Source: Thermoplasmata archaeon (GTDB lineage Archaea > Thermoplasmatota > Thermoplasmata > Thermoplasmatales > GCA-001856825). Taken from it: a DNA stretch of 64,000 nt. Of this stretch, positions 49,124 to 58,769 are shown piece by piece. The position numbers and the translations under genes were made by a program. The notes beneath the pieces are model-generated. The model worked only from the letters and a program-made list of their open reading frames with translations. It was not told where the DNA came from and searched no databases. Position 1 is the stretch's first letter, and every line of letters begins with the position of its first letter. The stretch is taken from positions 281,032 to 345,031 of the forward strand of contig JAJYUZ010000003.1 in NCBI GenBank assembly GCA_021792255.1. Reading direction: 5' to 3'.

Positions 49124-51385
49124 TCAAAAATTTTTCTCCATGAACTTGAGACCCTCTTTGTTGTCCTTCCTCATGAATCTTGAAAGTGTCTCAATTTCTT
49201 CGTAATCAAAAACTATCCAAGTGTCATTGTCCACGTTGTACACATACGCATCTGGTTTCATTATGGACTGAGGTTTGTATACTACCGTTGCCGTGACGAT
49301 CCTCGAAGAGGTCTTTTTCTTAAGTTCGTCGGCCGCTGCCTTGAGCGTCTTTCCCGTATCGGCGATGTCGTCTACGAGGAGGATGTACCCCTCATTCTTG
49401 GAGAGGGAAAATTCAAATTCGCTTATGTGAACGTGAGCCTTAGGTATGCCATCGTCGGTGTAATAGCTGGCTCTAAGCGGGTATATCATCCTCACGGAGA
49501 GGAAATCGCTCAGGAGTCGCCCTATGACCATACCTCCTCTCTCTATGTACACGATACTCTCGGGCTTGCCAAATCTGTTCAGGATGTCTGCGGCAAGTTC
49601 CCTTGCATATCTCTTCAGGTCCACAAACTTCAGGGCTTCGAAGTTTTTCTTTTCGCTTTCAAAACGGAATAAGTCAAGCCATTCCTTCGCATTTAGAAGT
49701 ATGTCCTGCAATATTCCAGAGTCCTTCAATTTTCGTGAAATTCTTACGAGTTGGGGAGGAGCCAGTGATGACTCTTCCATTAGTTTATCGTTCTGGAATA
49801 GCTCCTCAGGAGAACCATCGAAGATGATTCCTCCTTCCTTCATCACGATTGCCCTCCTTGTATATTCCGCTACCAATCGCATATCGTGAGTGATTATCAT
49901 TATCGTGACTCCTTCGTTGTTTATCTCCGAAAGCAACTCCATAATTTCTGTGGAGCTTTTGTAGTCCTGTCCCGTTGCTGGCTCGTCCACCATTAGTAGT
50001 CTAGGCTTTGTCACGATTACGCTCGCTAACGCCAACCTTCTCTTTTCTCCTCTGCTAAGAGCGTTTATGTCGTCGTTGAATCTGTCCTTCAGATTCACCT
50101 TCCTCAGGGCATCTTCCGCTAGGGCCTCGTACTTCGTCTTATCAAAAGAAGTATTGACAAGGCTCGAATAAATTTCGTCCTTAACGGTCCCCTGAAGAAC
50201 CTGCTGGTCGGGATTTTGGAAAACATATCCGATGAGTCCACCTGCGGTGTCTCTCCTTCCCTTCTTTGAGATGTCACTCCCTTCGAAAATAATCTTCCCT
50301 GCCCAACCGGACAGATTTCCAGATATTATCTTGGAAATCGTACTTTTCCCCGATCCATTTGGTCCAACGAGGGAAAGAAACTCTCCTTCGTGGACTTTTA
50401 AGTTAAGATTGTCTAGGGCCTTAGTTCCATCTTCGTAATGATACCCCACGTTTTTTATTTCAAGTTGTACCTTTCCTTTCTCCTTCTCGAGCCTGCTCAC
50501 CCTGAAGTCCTTTACCTTTTCCGGAGCAAATTTTTCTCCTATTTCACCAGTTGGTCCGATGAGCTCCATTAGCTCCGGAACTTCGATGTATCTCTTGATG
50601 TCGCTTCTTGAATATATTTTCCCAGGCTCGTCCACGGCGACAACTTCTCCCTTGCTCATCAATGCTACTCTGTCGGCTAACCGCGTCAAGGTTTCCGGAT
50701 CCTGCTCGACAATGATTATGGTGATACCACTCTCCTTCTTCATTGCGAGTATTGCATCGATGACCTCCCCTTTTCCGACTGGATCGAGATCTGACGTTGG
50801 TTCGTCGAGTATCAAGATTTCTGGTTTCATTGCCAGGAAACTCGCAATGACCAATCTCTGTTGTTCTCCCGTTGATAACTCAAATGGAGTCAACTTATTT
50901 GCGCTCTTGAACAAGCTTTTCATTTTGACTACCTCAAGAGCTTTCTTGATTCTCTCCTTTTTTTCATCCTTAGAGAGAGGAATCTTATTGAGATTGAACA
51001 AAAGTTCTTCCATTACCGATCCGTGGGAAAAATAGCTCTCTGGATCCTGCTTAACCAGACCAACTCTGCCTTCATCAATCTTCCTTATTTTCACTACGCT
51101 CTTCTTCCCCGATTTTGACAACTGAACTATTTTTTCTCCGAGTATCTTGACGCTTCCATTCAGATGCTCTTCCTCTTGATATTGAGGTATAGTCAGCTTT
51201 TGAGGAATCAATCCAGCTATCACATAACATAGCGTTGACTTTCCTGACCCCGTGGAACCAGTTATTCCGAATACTTCCCCCTCCTTTATCTTCAGATTCA
51301 CGTTCCTCAGAGTGTACTCTTTCTTTATCCCCGTGAATGTAGGAAAACGCCAAGAAAAATTAGAGATATCTACGGAATATTTCAT
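49124..51385 (-). CDS. Fused ABC-ABC ATPase with C-terminal phosphoribosyltransferase domain
   Basis: A 753-residue fusion. The first ABC domain (about 1-285) has Walker A GSTGSGKST (43-51), signature LSTGEQQ (170-176) and Walker B LILDEP. The second (about 305-545) has GPNGSGKST (341-349), LSRGEKR and LLMVDEP. From about 565 to 753 comes a phosphoribosyltransferase domain with ERGGMVIGRLLS and the PRPP loop VDDIADTGKT (671-680). The twin ATPase is of the energy-coupling-factor/CbiO type. The joined PRTase, of xanthine-guanine type, suggests coupling of nucleobase uptake to its conversion to nucleotide. No EcfT or S component is seen within the window. It is leaderless, with TATA at about 51400-51412. 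Confidence 0.88.
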   Translation of the reverse strand: MKYSVDISNFSWRFPTFTGIKKEYTLRNVNLKIKEGEVFGITGSTGSGKSTLCYVIAGLIPQKLTIPQYQEEEHLNGSVKILGEKIVQLSKSGKKSVVKIRKIDEGRVGLVKQDPESYFSHGSVMEELLFNLNKIPLSKDEKKERIKKALEVVKMKSLFKSANKLTPFELSTGEQQRLVIASFLAMKPEILILDEPTSDLDPVGKGEVIDAILAMKKESGITIIIVEQDPETLTRLADRVALMSKGEVVAVDEPGKIYSRSDIKRYIEVPELMELIGPTGEIGEKFAPEKVKDFRVSRLEKEKGKVQLEIKNVGYHYEDGTKALDNLNLKVHEGEFLSLVGPNGSGKSTISKIISGNLSGWAGKIIFEGSDISKKGRRDTAGGLIGYVFQNPDQQVLQGTVKDEIYSSLVNTSFDKTKYEALAEDALRKVNLKDRFNDDINALSRGEKRRLALASVIVTKPRLLMVDEPATGQDYKSSTEIMELLSEINNEGVTIMIITHDMRLVAEYTRRAIVMKEGGIIFDGSPEELFQNDKLMEESSLAPPQLVRISRKLKDSGILQDILLNAKEWLDLFRFESEKKNFEALKFVDLKRYARELAADILNRFGKPESIVYIERGGMVIGRLLSDFLSVRMIYPLRASYYTDDGIPKAHVHISEFEFSLSKNEGYILLVDDIADTGKTLKAAADELKKKTSSRIVTATVVYKPQSIMKPDAYVYNVDNDTWIVFDYEEIETLSRFMRKDNKEGLKFMEKNF

Positions 51386-51617
51386 TTATGGTATGATAGC
51401 GACATTATAAATTAAAATTTTGAGGAGCCGTCACTTTATTTTAAAGTCAACGAATCCACGTCACGATTTCCAATTCTTTAGATTTGATAGATAAATAAAT
51501 TGTTAAAAGCAAATAATTATAAAACTAAATAGGTCATTTAGGTAGTAATAGAGCGCTATATATTCTCTATATATGGTATGAGAAAACGTATTTATAACCA
51601 TAGTGATACAACATTTG
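51386..51617. promoter_or_regulatory. Divergent AT-rich promoter region with a repeated TATGGTATGA word
   Basis: The 10-base word TATGGTATGA occurs at 51387-51396 and 51572-51581 on the plus strand, one near each divergent start. A TATA box at about 51589-51598 (TATTTATAA) fits the MFS ATG at 51618, and TTTATAATG on the minus strand at about 51400-51412 fits the fused ABC gene at 51385. The block also holds a doubled CTATATAT at about 51556-51573. Confidence 0.5.
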
Positions 51618-53012
51618 ATGGTTCAATCAAATAGCGAAAATAATTCTAATCCCGCTAGCGAACCATTGCATTCTGTATCAAATAATTCAGGTAAAGAGAG
51701 CGGGATGAAATACCCTTGGGCAGTTTTTGTTGCTTTAGCAATGGGAATGCTTGTATACGGTGTTGCTGAAAGCTATGGGCCTGTGTTTGCAATAGGGGGT
51801 ATCATACCCGCTCCGTACGCTTTTCTTGGATTCAGCCTTCCATACATCGCCGGAGGTGTAGGAGCGTTGCTATCAGGGGGACTTGCTGATCGCATTGGAA
51901 GAAAGGGCTCCTTCATGATCACATCTGCTATGATTGTGGTCGGTATCGCAATATATCTGTTGGGACAACTAACACCGTCTACGTCTCTGACTTATCTGAT
52001 TGCTCTGATCATTTCATTCGTACTGATAGGAATGGCTGCGATAGGACTTGAAACTCCAATACTCTCTATGATGGCAGAAGCTGTTCCAGCAAAAAACAGA
52101 GGAAGATCTCTTGTAATTGTTCAGAACTTTGGAAACATTGGTGTAGGCATAACGTTCATTCCTCTCTTACTTGGACTTTCTAAAGCTGCAAACGATATTG
52201 CATTAGGACTCCTCTTCTTCGCTCCCTTGATCGCACTTGCTATTGCTTGGAGACTTATGTCTGAATCGGCACCATGGACTGCAATAAAAGGAGGCACGAA
52301 GTCTGATGTGGAGGATGCCTGGGTCGGGCAGGATGGAGATGCGGAAAAAGTTCATGTCTCTGTTGGATTGCCAATGAGATTCCTGATCCTTATTCTCATC
52401 GGAGTGTCTCAGGACGTTGCGTTCGTCTACTTTTCTTACGGCGTCGGATACGATTATTTCTACGGCACAAACGGTATCCTCGCGGCCACAATCCCACTGA
52501 TTGGAGGGCTCACGATGGCAGTAGTGGGAGTAGTCGCTGGAATTCTCTTTGTCGATAGAGTGAGCAGGAAAACGTTCACGATATTCTCATACGGCATCTT
52601 AGTTGGATTTTGGGCGATTCTGTGGGCTTACGAAGCCGCAACTGGCGCAATAAGCGGCCTACTGTTGGTTGCAATATTAACCCTGCTATTCATACCCGGC
52701 GAGATAACGTGGGCAGCCAGAGGAATGCTCGAACCAGAACTGTTCCCCACTCTCAAGAGAGGAACTTACGTTTCGTTGGTCAGATTCGTGGTCTGGGTGA
52801 GCGCGGGGGTTATAACGGGTTCGCTGACTTATCTGGCTGACAACGGTTTCTCCTTCAACGGATCTGCAGCAATAGTGATGGTCGTATTTGTCATTTCCCT
52901 AGCGATGACAGTGTTATGGCAAAGAAGAGGGTTTGAAACAAGATCCTTAAGTCTCTCTGGACTTGACAAAGGCCTCCCCAAGAAATCCGACGGTCTGGAA
53001 ACAACAAAGTAG
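51618..53012 (+). CDS. MFS transporter
   Basis: A 464-residue, 12-helix major facilitator. The short N-terminal tail is polar (Asn/Ser-rich), the loop motif GGLADRIGRKGS follows helix 2, and EAVPAKNRGRSLV is in loop 4-5. The second half has LEPELFPTLKRGTYVS. Substrate unknown; sugar-phosphate or organic-acid carriers are the nearest look. ATG at 51618 is fixed by the TATA box; a GTG at 51603 would be too close to it. T-rich sequence follows. Confidence 0.88.
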   Translation: MVQSNSENNSNPASEPLHSVSNNSGKESGMKYPWAVFVALAMGMLVYGVAESYGPVFAIGGIIPAPYAFLGFSLPYIAGGVGALLSGGLADRIGRKGSFMITSAMIVVGIAIYLLGQLTPSTSLTYLIALIISFVLIGMAAIGLETPILSMMAEAVPAKNRGRSLVIVQNFGNIGVGITFIPLLLGLSKAANDIALGLLFFAPLIALAIAWRLMSESAPWTAIKGGTKSDVEDAWVGQDGDAEKVHVSVGLPMRFLILILIGVSQDVAFVYFSYGVGYDYFYGTNGILAATIPLIGGLTMAVVGVVAGILFVDRVSRKTFTIFSYGILVGFWAILWAYEAATGAISGLLLVAILTLLFIPGEITWAARGMLEPELFPTLKRGTYVSLVRFVVWVSAGVITGSLTYLADNGFSFNGSAAIVMVVFVISLAMTVLWQRRGFETRSLSLSGLDKGLPKKSDGLETTK

Positions 53013-53020
53013 ACTAACAT

Positions 53021-53041
53021 TTCTTTTTTTTATTTTCTTTT
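53021..53041 (+). terminator. Poly-T terminator after the MFS gene
   Basis: An almost uninterrupted T run (TTCTTTTTTTTATTTTCTTT) starts nine bases after the stop codon, typical of archaeal intrinsic termination. Confidence 0.5.
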
Positions 53042-53115
53042 CATAACTTTTAATTCAATTCTGCAACATACGTAGCCAATCTTTTTATCCACACCATGAT
53101 CAGAGCCTTTACCGA

Positions 53116-54357
53116 ATGAAACTCCCGATTTCCAAGAACGTAATTCAAAACAGAATCATACAAACGGTATCGATAGCTGAATTACTGAGAGTGATGGGGA
53201 GATCGGGAATCTGGGTGTACATTCCCATCTATCTACTGAGGGTCAAGAACATCCCTTACTTAGATATCGGAGTCCTTTTCCTCCTCTCGGGAATTGCGGC
53301 CATTCCGGTGAGCATATTCGGAGGAAATCTCATAGACAAGGTTGGGCGGAGAAAAATAGCACTCCTCCTTCCTCCAATGATCTCCGTACTGTTTTTCGTG
53401 ATGTTCGTTGGAATATATTTTGATCTTTCTAACTTCTACATCTACGCATGCTTCGTTTTCTTCGCTGCCGTAGCCACTCTACAATCTGTAGCCGACATGG
53501 TTATAGTCACAGATTCAACTAGCGATGTGGATAGAATCGATGCATTCAGTATGACCAGAATAGGGGCGAATGTTGGGTTCTCTCTTGGTCCCGGAATTTC
53601 TGGCTTCTTGGTTTCGTACAACTATGCGATCCTGCCTCTGATCCCTCTTATTTTGGAGGGTCTAGGATTCTTTCTCTTCTACAAATACATAAATTACAAT
53701 GAAGCTCCTCCACAATCTGAAAAGAGCCTAATCTCGTTCCCCAGAGGGGATAATAGATTTATCATAATTTCAATACTTCTTTCGTTGGCTTTCTTTTCTA
53801 CGGGGCCCTGGGCTTATATCCTTCCCCAGTTCTTTGCTAACGTCGATCTGATTCCCAACACGATCATAGGACTTCTGTTCACCACAAACGGTCTTGTGGT
53901 CGTGGGACTGCAGCTTCCGGTCAACAGGTTATTCTACAGAATGGACGACATGACCAGGGTCTCCGTTGGTCTTCTGATCTATGCCATAACGTTCGCAATA
54001 TTCGGAATAACTAGAAATATAGCCCTTCTGTTTGTGGACGTAGTCTTTCTGACAATAGGAGAGAATGTGATCTCTCCTCCAATGAACTCTGTAATTGGGA
54101 AGATTTCGCCTGAAGGCAGGAGGGGAGAGTATTACGGTGGATTTTCGTTGCTGAGTAACTTTGTCAGCCCCATCTCGCCCATCGTGTATGAAGCAATGCT
54201 TGCGTACTTCTATTACAGCCCCCTATTACTATGGGGAATGATAGGAATGATATGCACATTCCTGGCCTTACTCATTCCCTTGACAAAAAAACTGTGGCGT
54301 TATCAAGAAACTACTTTGTCCCTGACAGACCAAGCTCCTGGTGGCAAGGCGGGATAA
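53116..54357 (+). CDS. MFS transporter
   Basis: A 413-residue, 12-helix major facilitator. The helix 2-3 loop GGNLIDKVGRRKIA is diagnostic; DSTSDVDRIDAFSMTRIGANVG is in the middle, with the proton-linked helix-5 motif LGPGISGFLVS. The nearest look is the multidrug-exporter branch. No close partner. The last 55 bases overlap the convergent NFACT gene. Confidence 0.87.
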   Translation: MKLPISKNVIQNRIIQTVSIAELLRVMGRSGIWVYIPIYLLRVKNIPYLDIGVLFLLSGIAAIPVSIFGGNLIDKVGRRKIALLLPPMISVLFFVMFVGIYFDLSNFYIYACFVFFAAVATLQSVADMVIVTDSTSDVDRIDAFSMTRIGANVGFSLGPGISGFLVSYNYAILPLIPLILEGLGFFLFYKYINYNEAPPQSEKSLISFPRGDNRFIIISILLSLAFFSTGPWAYILPQFFANVDLIPNTIIGLLFTTNGLVVVGLQLPVNRLFYRMDDMTRVSVGLLIYAITFAIFGITRNIALLFVDVVFLTIGENVISPPMNSVIGKISPEGRRGEYYGGFSLLSNFVSPISPIVYEAMLAYFYYSPLLLWGMIGMICTFLALLIPLTKKLWRYQETTLSLTDQAPGGKAG

Positions 54358-56000
54358 ACCGATTCCTTCTCTACCCCTAGGAATTCTGATATTTCCTTCA
54401 CCACCTCCTCCTTTCCTTCGCCGGGCACGATGATGACCTTTTTCCCTGATATCGAAGGTACTGGGGCAGCCACCACGTAATCTCTGTTTTCGTACTTCTG
54501 AAAACCGACGGCCAACTCCAGATTCAGGTGAGTGATGTAATTCTTCTTCCCCCTGATGATCCAGGCTCCGCGCGCAAGGTATTCGCCAGACTCCGGAGTT
54601 TTACTGACCTGACTTTTCGTAACGTAATAAACGGATCCGTTTCCGAACTTGGAATTCCATGCCTTTGACATGCACCATGCAAATAGCGCTGCCTCTTCAA
54701 TCCCTTTCTCTGTCGACTCTTTAGAAACCTTCATGACCACCGATGGGGCTCCGTGGATGTCCGCGTGGAAGTACAGATCTTTCTCTCCCAGGTATTTCTT
54801 TACCACAGAGTCATTGGTCTCTGCATCCTTCCCCGAAATCACAAAGTTGCCATCGCTGGTTATGAACCATCTGTAATTGGTGAACACCCTCTTGACTTTC
54901 TTCAATTCAACTTTTTTTGTTTCTCTTTCCGGTTCGATTTTAACTCTCGACAGTCTATCCTTGATTCTCTTGCTCATCCTGAAGTAATCGTCGGCATTTT
55001 CTCCTGCAGTTTCGTTCATCTTCAGTTCTATATTTGTTCCGTCTTCAACGAAAGTGATCGTTTCCTTGTCGTAGTCAATTCTGTACTTTTCCGTATCTAC
55101 CGTTTTCCATTTCTTCAGAAGACGATCCATTCCCCCCAGATGGCTCATGATGAATTCCCCCGAGGCCCTCAGTCTCTGCATCTCCACTGTCATTTTTTCC
55201 ACGTTTCGTTTCATGGCTTCGGTCTTGCCATCCCCTCCGGATTCTTCGCTTTCGTAGATTTTTCTGAGCCCTTCGTCTATGCTCATGACCTCCGGTTCTT
55301 CAACCCTGCAATGACTTTTCCATACGTAGAACTCGTCCTTGTAGATGTAAATCTTACAATCATTGGCACTTCTGTAGATGGCAGAGATCATTTCCTTGAT
55401 CTTTTCCAAATTTGCTAGCACTTCCGAGTTACTTTTGATTGAGTGTCCTAATGCACAGTCTATTTCCTCCCCATACTTGGAAAGCCCGAGTCTCACAGCA
55501 AGTGTTCTCACGGGATCACTGGATGAGGTACCTATCGCAGTTTCAAAGTCGAATTGCTGCGACCTCAGGTCTATGTACTGAGGATATTCATATCGCTCTC
55601 CGACCCTCAGAACCCTACCCCCCCTCTTGCCCTGTTTGCTAGCGTACGCAATCAGTCCGTCCTGAAGCACGAAAAGATTTCCTCCACCCATCAGTTCTAT
55701 CACAAGGGTCTTTGGACCTTCGATCACGAGGATTCTGTCAGTTCCCACTTGCTTTATTTTTGAGACAGAAATATTTTCCAAAGGAAGTGCGTTCTTTTTT
55801 CCCTCTATTAGGTTTTCCTGCGAGAGAAATAGAAATTTGTTGTCTACGAAATTGAGATAGGAAGAATCAATTCCAGATTTCCTGAGCTTTAAGGAGATCC
55901 CGGCATCTCCCTGGTAGTTCTTTTCGATGAACCCTCCTTCATATTTTCCAAGAAAATTTGCGAGTGACATTATTTCTGCGAAGGAGATAGTGCCTCTCAT
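54303..56000 (-). CDS. NFACT-family (Rqc2/Tae2-like) ribosome-rescue protein
   Basis: A 565-residue archaeal NFACT protein. The N-terminal domain (about 1-230) starts MRGTISFAEIMSLANFLGKYEGGFIEKNYQ; a coiled-coil (about 235-345, ETAMKRNVEKM region) and the NFACT-R domain (about 370-480, YRWFITSDGNFVISGKDAETND with DLYFHADIHGAPSVV) follow. Archaeal and bacterial relatives bind stalled large subunits and tRNA to add C-terminal tails in ribosome quality control. It is translated after the YycJ-type gene with no spacer, so the pair is one operon. Confidence 0.9.
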   Translation of the reverse strand: MRGTISFAEIMSLANFLGKYEGGFIEKNYQGDAGISLKLRKSGIDSSYLNFVDNKFLFLSQENLIEGKKNALPLENISVSKIKQVGTDRILVIEGPKTLVIELMGGGNLFVLQDGLIAYASKQGKRGGRVLRVGERYEYPQYIDLRSQQFDFETAIGTSSSDPVRTLAVRLGLSKYGEEIDCALGHSIKSNSEVLANLEKIKEMISAIYRSANDCKIYIYKDEFYVWKSHCRVEEPEVMSIDEGLRKIYESEESGGDGKTEAMKRNVEKMTVEMQRLRASGEFIMSHLGGMDRLLKKWKTVDTEKYRIDYDKETITFVEDGTNIELKMNETAGENADDYFRMSKRIKDRLSRVKIEPERETKKVELKKVKRVFTNYRWFITSDGNFVISGKDAETNDSVVKKYLGEKDLYFHADIHGAPSVVMKVSKESTEKGIEEAALFAWCMSKAWNSKFGNGSVYYVTKSQVSKTPESGEYLARGAWIIRGKKNYITHLNLELAVGFQKYENRDYVVAAPVPSISGKKVIIVPGEGKEEVVKEISEFLGVEKESVYPALPPGAWSVRDKVVS

Positions 56001-56795
56001 TCAGACTCTAATCTCCGTCGCATCATTGTAGGGTGCAAGCGCCCTTATCTTTTCTGTTTTGAGTCCACTCTCACGCAGTGCACCATGGACTGCCTGTATA
56101 GCGAGCTGCGGCGTGTTGTTCACTTTTGAAAGATGAGCCAAGAGAACGGGGGTGTCTTCGTTCACCGCTCTCCTTAATATCTTCGCAGTTTGCTGATTAG
56201 ATAGATGCCCCCGCGCGCCTCTTATTCTCCTCTTCAACATGTCCGGATAGGGACCCTTCTCCAGCATCAAAGGGTCGTGATTTGCTTCTATGAGGATCAC
56301 ATTGCATTCACTGACCCTCTTTTCCAGAAGCGGGTTTGATTCTCCCAAGTCTGTTATAACTGAAGCTTTCCTGTTCCCGTTATGGATGAAATATGCTACG
56401 GGATGTCTGGCGTCGTGAGAAATCCTTACTGCCTCAATCGTCAGATCGCCGATCTCAGTGTCTTCCCCTTCCTTGATGAAATTGTCCAGTTCCACACCCA
56501 TTTCCTGATAACCTCCATATCCGCCTCTCTGTTCCACATAGATATCCGAAGTTTCGTACGTCCCGTATACGGGAACCTGAAAAGCTTTCTTGAAACTGTG
56601 AACTCCTGACGCGTGATCTGAGTGTCCATGGGTTATGAACAGTGCTGCAATTTTCTTTGGGTCAATTCCCTTGGATTGAAGTGCAGCATGGGTTTTCCTG
56701 ACAGAAATACCCATGTCGATTATTATGCAGGTGCTCCCACTACATATTAGACTGGAATTTCCAGAGCTACCGCTTGCCAAGGAAGTAATCAACAT
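56001..56795 (-). CDS. YycJ-type MBL-fold nuclease/hydrolase
   Basis: A 264-residue MBL-fold protein. It begins MLITSLASGSSGNSSLI, has the metal motif THGHSDHASG (about 54-63), further His in RISHDARHPVA, and a late GARGHLSNQQTA with the final metal His. The family includes WalJ/YycJ 5'-exonucleases. It is directly followed by the NFACT gene (stop and start one base apart), suggesting a link with RNA or translation quality control. Confidence 0.9.
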   Translation of the reverse strand: MLITSLASGSSGNSSLICSGSTCIIIDMGISVRKTHAALQSKGIDPKKIAALFITHGHSDHASGVHSFKKAFQVPVYGTYETSDIYVEQRGGYGGYQEMGVELDNFIKEGEDTEIGDLTIEAVRISHDARHPVAYFIHNGNRKASVITDLGESNPLLEKRVSECNVILIEANHDPLMLEKGPYPDMLKRRIRGARGHLSNQQTAKILRRAVNEDTPVLLAHLSKVNNTPQLAIQAVHGALRESGLKTEKIRALAPYNDATEIRV

Positions 56796-57134
56796 CTTGT
56801 TTTTCAGAAATGGAATACAATCTCGTTTAAATTTGTTCAGTAATTCTTTACAGAAAACTCTGACCCCTGATTTGAGGGCTTGGGTTTCCTCTAATCTGAC
56901 CTGAAAACTTCCACTAGGAAATTGCTGACCTTCTCAAACATACCCGATGCTCTTTTCCTATCTACATATGTTTGCTTCGCTTTTCTATTATTGGACTTAT
57001 TATGATGAGATTCAATCTCAGAGACGAGCATCAGACTATTATCGAAAGCGGATATATCTAAATTTTCGTAATTATATTTAATTAACACGAAGTAAAATGG
57101 CCATTTTTCAGAGAAAATTTAGAATCCTGCCATT
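56796..57134. other. Intergenic gap of about 340 bases with one small ORF
   Basis: Holds the small minus-strand gene at 56891-57031 and the promoter region of the DHA2 transporter. Nothing else is recognised. Confidence 0.4.
56891..57031 (-). CDS. Small basic protein (46 residues)
   Basis: A 46-residue frame starting MLVSEIESHHNKS, Lys/Arg/Asn-rich, ending in an amphipathic helix (MFEKVSNFLVEVFRSD). ATG at 57031 lies about 26 bases after TTTAGATATATCC on the minus strand, so the start is supported by promoter position. The frame also extends to 57088 (GTG), but that part would precede the TATA box. Function unknown. Confidence 0.42.
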   Translation of the reverse strand: MLVSEIESHHNKSNNRKAKQTYVDRKRASGMFEKVSNFLVEVFRSD

Positions 57135-58664
57135 TTGGAAAGGATTTTGAATGCAACAGCAATCCGAAAAGCAGTGACAGCTTCTTCTTTGTCCCGTCCT
57201 CATTTGACCAGAGAAGAGAGGAGAAATCGAACTGTTGCTGTCGCAATAGTCATGACCGGAGTAACAATGAGCGCTGTTGACACAACGGCAGTAGTTCTAG
57301 GACTTCCCGTGATGAAGACTGACCTTCATTCAGACTTGTTAAGCATGGTATGGGTGATAATGGCCTATCTTCTCATCACTACCATCTCAACTACCCAGGT
57401 GGGAAGACTCGGGGACATGTTTGGCAGGGTCAGGATGTACAATCTCGGGTTCGCTCTTTTCACAGTCTTCTCTCTGTTTTGCGGCTTCTCACAAAACAGC
57501 ACAGAACTCATCATTTTTAGGATATTCCAGGGACTTGGTGGTGCATTTATTTTCGCAAACAGTGGTGCTATCCTAGCTGATACCTTCCCTCCGAACGAGA
57601 GAGGAAAGGCGTTTGGTTATAATGGCGTAGGATGGTCCCTTGGAGCAATCCTTGGCATACTGGTGGGAGGTGCTTTTGTGACGTTCCTTAGCTGGAGATA
57701 TATCTTTTTCATAAATGTTCCAATAGGCATTGCTGCAACTCTGATCGGCTACTTCATGCTAAAAGAAAAATCACCAAGGATCAAAGAGAGATTGGATTAC
57801 GGAGGACTGATTCTGTTAGGCGCAGGACTCTTCTTCATACTCTATGGTATCTCCAACATAACTGGTTCGGGATGGACGGATTATTCTGGTCTGGAAATGG
57901 CTCTCGGATTGCTCCTCGTCTTTTCATTTATTCTCCTCGAAAGATACATCGAACATCCTCTGCTTGATCTGTCAATATTGAGAAGTAGAATACTGACCGC
58001 ATCAATATTTGCGGCATTCTTTCAGTCACTCGCGACATTCGCAGTGTTGTTCCTAGTAATAATGTACCTTCAGGGTCCGAGAGGTTTCTCTCCATGGAGT
58101 TCTTCTATTCTTCTCATCCCGGGTTACATCTTAGGAGGTGTCGTTGCTCCTTTTTCGGGGCGTCTCTCCGATAGAGTAGGCGCAAGGATTGTAGCAACAA
58201 TAGGTCTCTCGGTGCAGATATTAGGAATCCTGATTTATCTGACTTTTGGTCTATCTACCTCGGTCTATGTCGTAGTTCTTGGAGCGGTAATTTATGGGTC
58301 CGGCAATAGTGCGTTCTTTGCCCCAAACAACAGCGCGGTCATGTCGAATGCTCCTCCCAAGGCATATGGGGTCACAAATGGGCTGCTGAGGACAATTGCA
58401 AACATGGGAATGCTGAGTAGTTTCGCCGTTGCCATGCTTATTGCATCGATATCTATTCCAAGATCATACGCCTTCCAGATATTTGTCGGAGCCGGAAAAA
58501 TAAATGGCAAACTTTCATCAGCTTACATAACTGGGATGCACACTGCCTTGCTTGCTTCGCTAGCTTTGCTCGTGATAGCCATAGTACTTTCAGTCCTGAG
58601 GGGGAAGGAGTCTAGAGATGCCCCCAAGACCATTCAGGGCACTCTGAACAGTAAGACAAGTTAA
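57135..58664 (+). CDS. DHA2-family (14-helix) MFS drug exporter
   Basis: A 509-residue transporter with about 14 helices. LPVMKTDLHSDLLSMVWVIMAYLLITTISTTQVGRLGDMFGRVRMY carries the family loop motif GRLGDMFGR; FRIFQGLGGAFIFANSGAIL is motif C-like. EmrB/QacA relatives export toxic organic compounds with proton exchange. The start is TTG at 57135; a later TTG or the ATG about 38 codons further in, before the first helix, is possible. No regulator is adjacent. Confidence 0.88.
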   Translation: MERILNATAIRKAVTASSLSRPHLTREERRNRTVAVAIVMTGVTMSAVDTTAVVLGLPVMKTDLHSDLLSMVWVIMAYLLITTISTTQVGRLGDMFGRVRMYNLGFALFTVFSLFCGFSQNSTELIIFRIFQGLGGAFIFANSGAILADTFPPNERGKAFGYNGVGWSLGAILGILVGGAFVTFLSWRYIFFINVPIGIAATLIGYFMLKEKSPRIKERLDYGGLILLGAGLFFILYGISNITGSGWTDYSGLEMALGLLLVFSFILLERYIEHPLLDLSILRSRILTASIFAAFFQSLATFAVLFLVIMYLQGPRGFSPWSSSILLIPGYILGGVVAPFSGRLSDRVGARIVATIGLSVQILGILIYLTFGLSTSVYVVVLGAVIYGSGNSAFFAPNNSAVMSNAPPKAYGVTNGLLRTIANMGMLSSFAVAMLIASISIPRSYAFQIFVGAGKINGKLSSAYITGMHTALLASLALLVIAIVLSVLRGKESRDAPKTIQGTLNSKTS

Positions 58665-58729
58665 TTTTGTAGATATTTCAGTTTTCTACGAATTTTTAAA
58701 TTATGAATTGTATATCTTTTCAATAATCG

Positions 58730-58768
58730 TACCATAATCCTTAATATACTATACGGATAATTATGGTA
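58730..58768. promoter_or_regulatory. Inverted repeat bracketing the DUF4382 promoter
   Basis: Perfect 9-base arms TACCATAAT (58730-58738) and ATTATGGTA (58760-58768) flank a TATA-like TAATATACTATAC that lies about 20-28 bases before the ATG at 58770. It is a candidate operator that would cover both TATA and start. Confidence 0.5.
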
Positions 58769-58769
58769 T

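Noticed and set aside
51556..51573. Doubled CTATATAT as a specific operator
   Set aside because: Low-complexity AT sequence; could arise by chance in a promoter region.
54753..55418. Plus-strand frame of 221 codons
   Set aside because: Antisense to the NFACT gene; the Phe- and His-rich sequence is the mirror of a charged coiled-coil.
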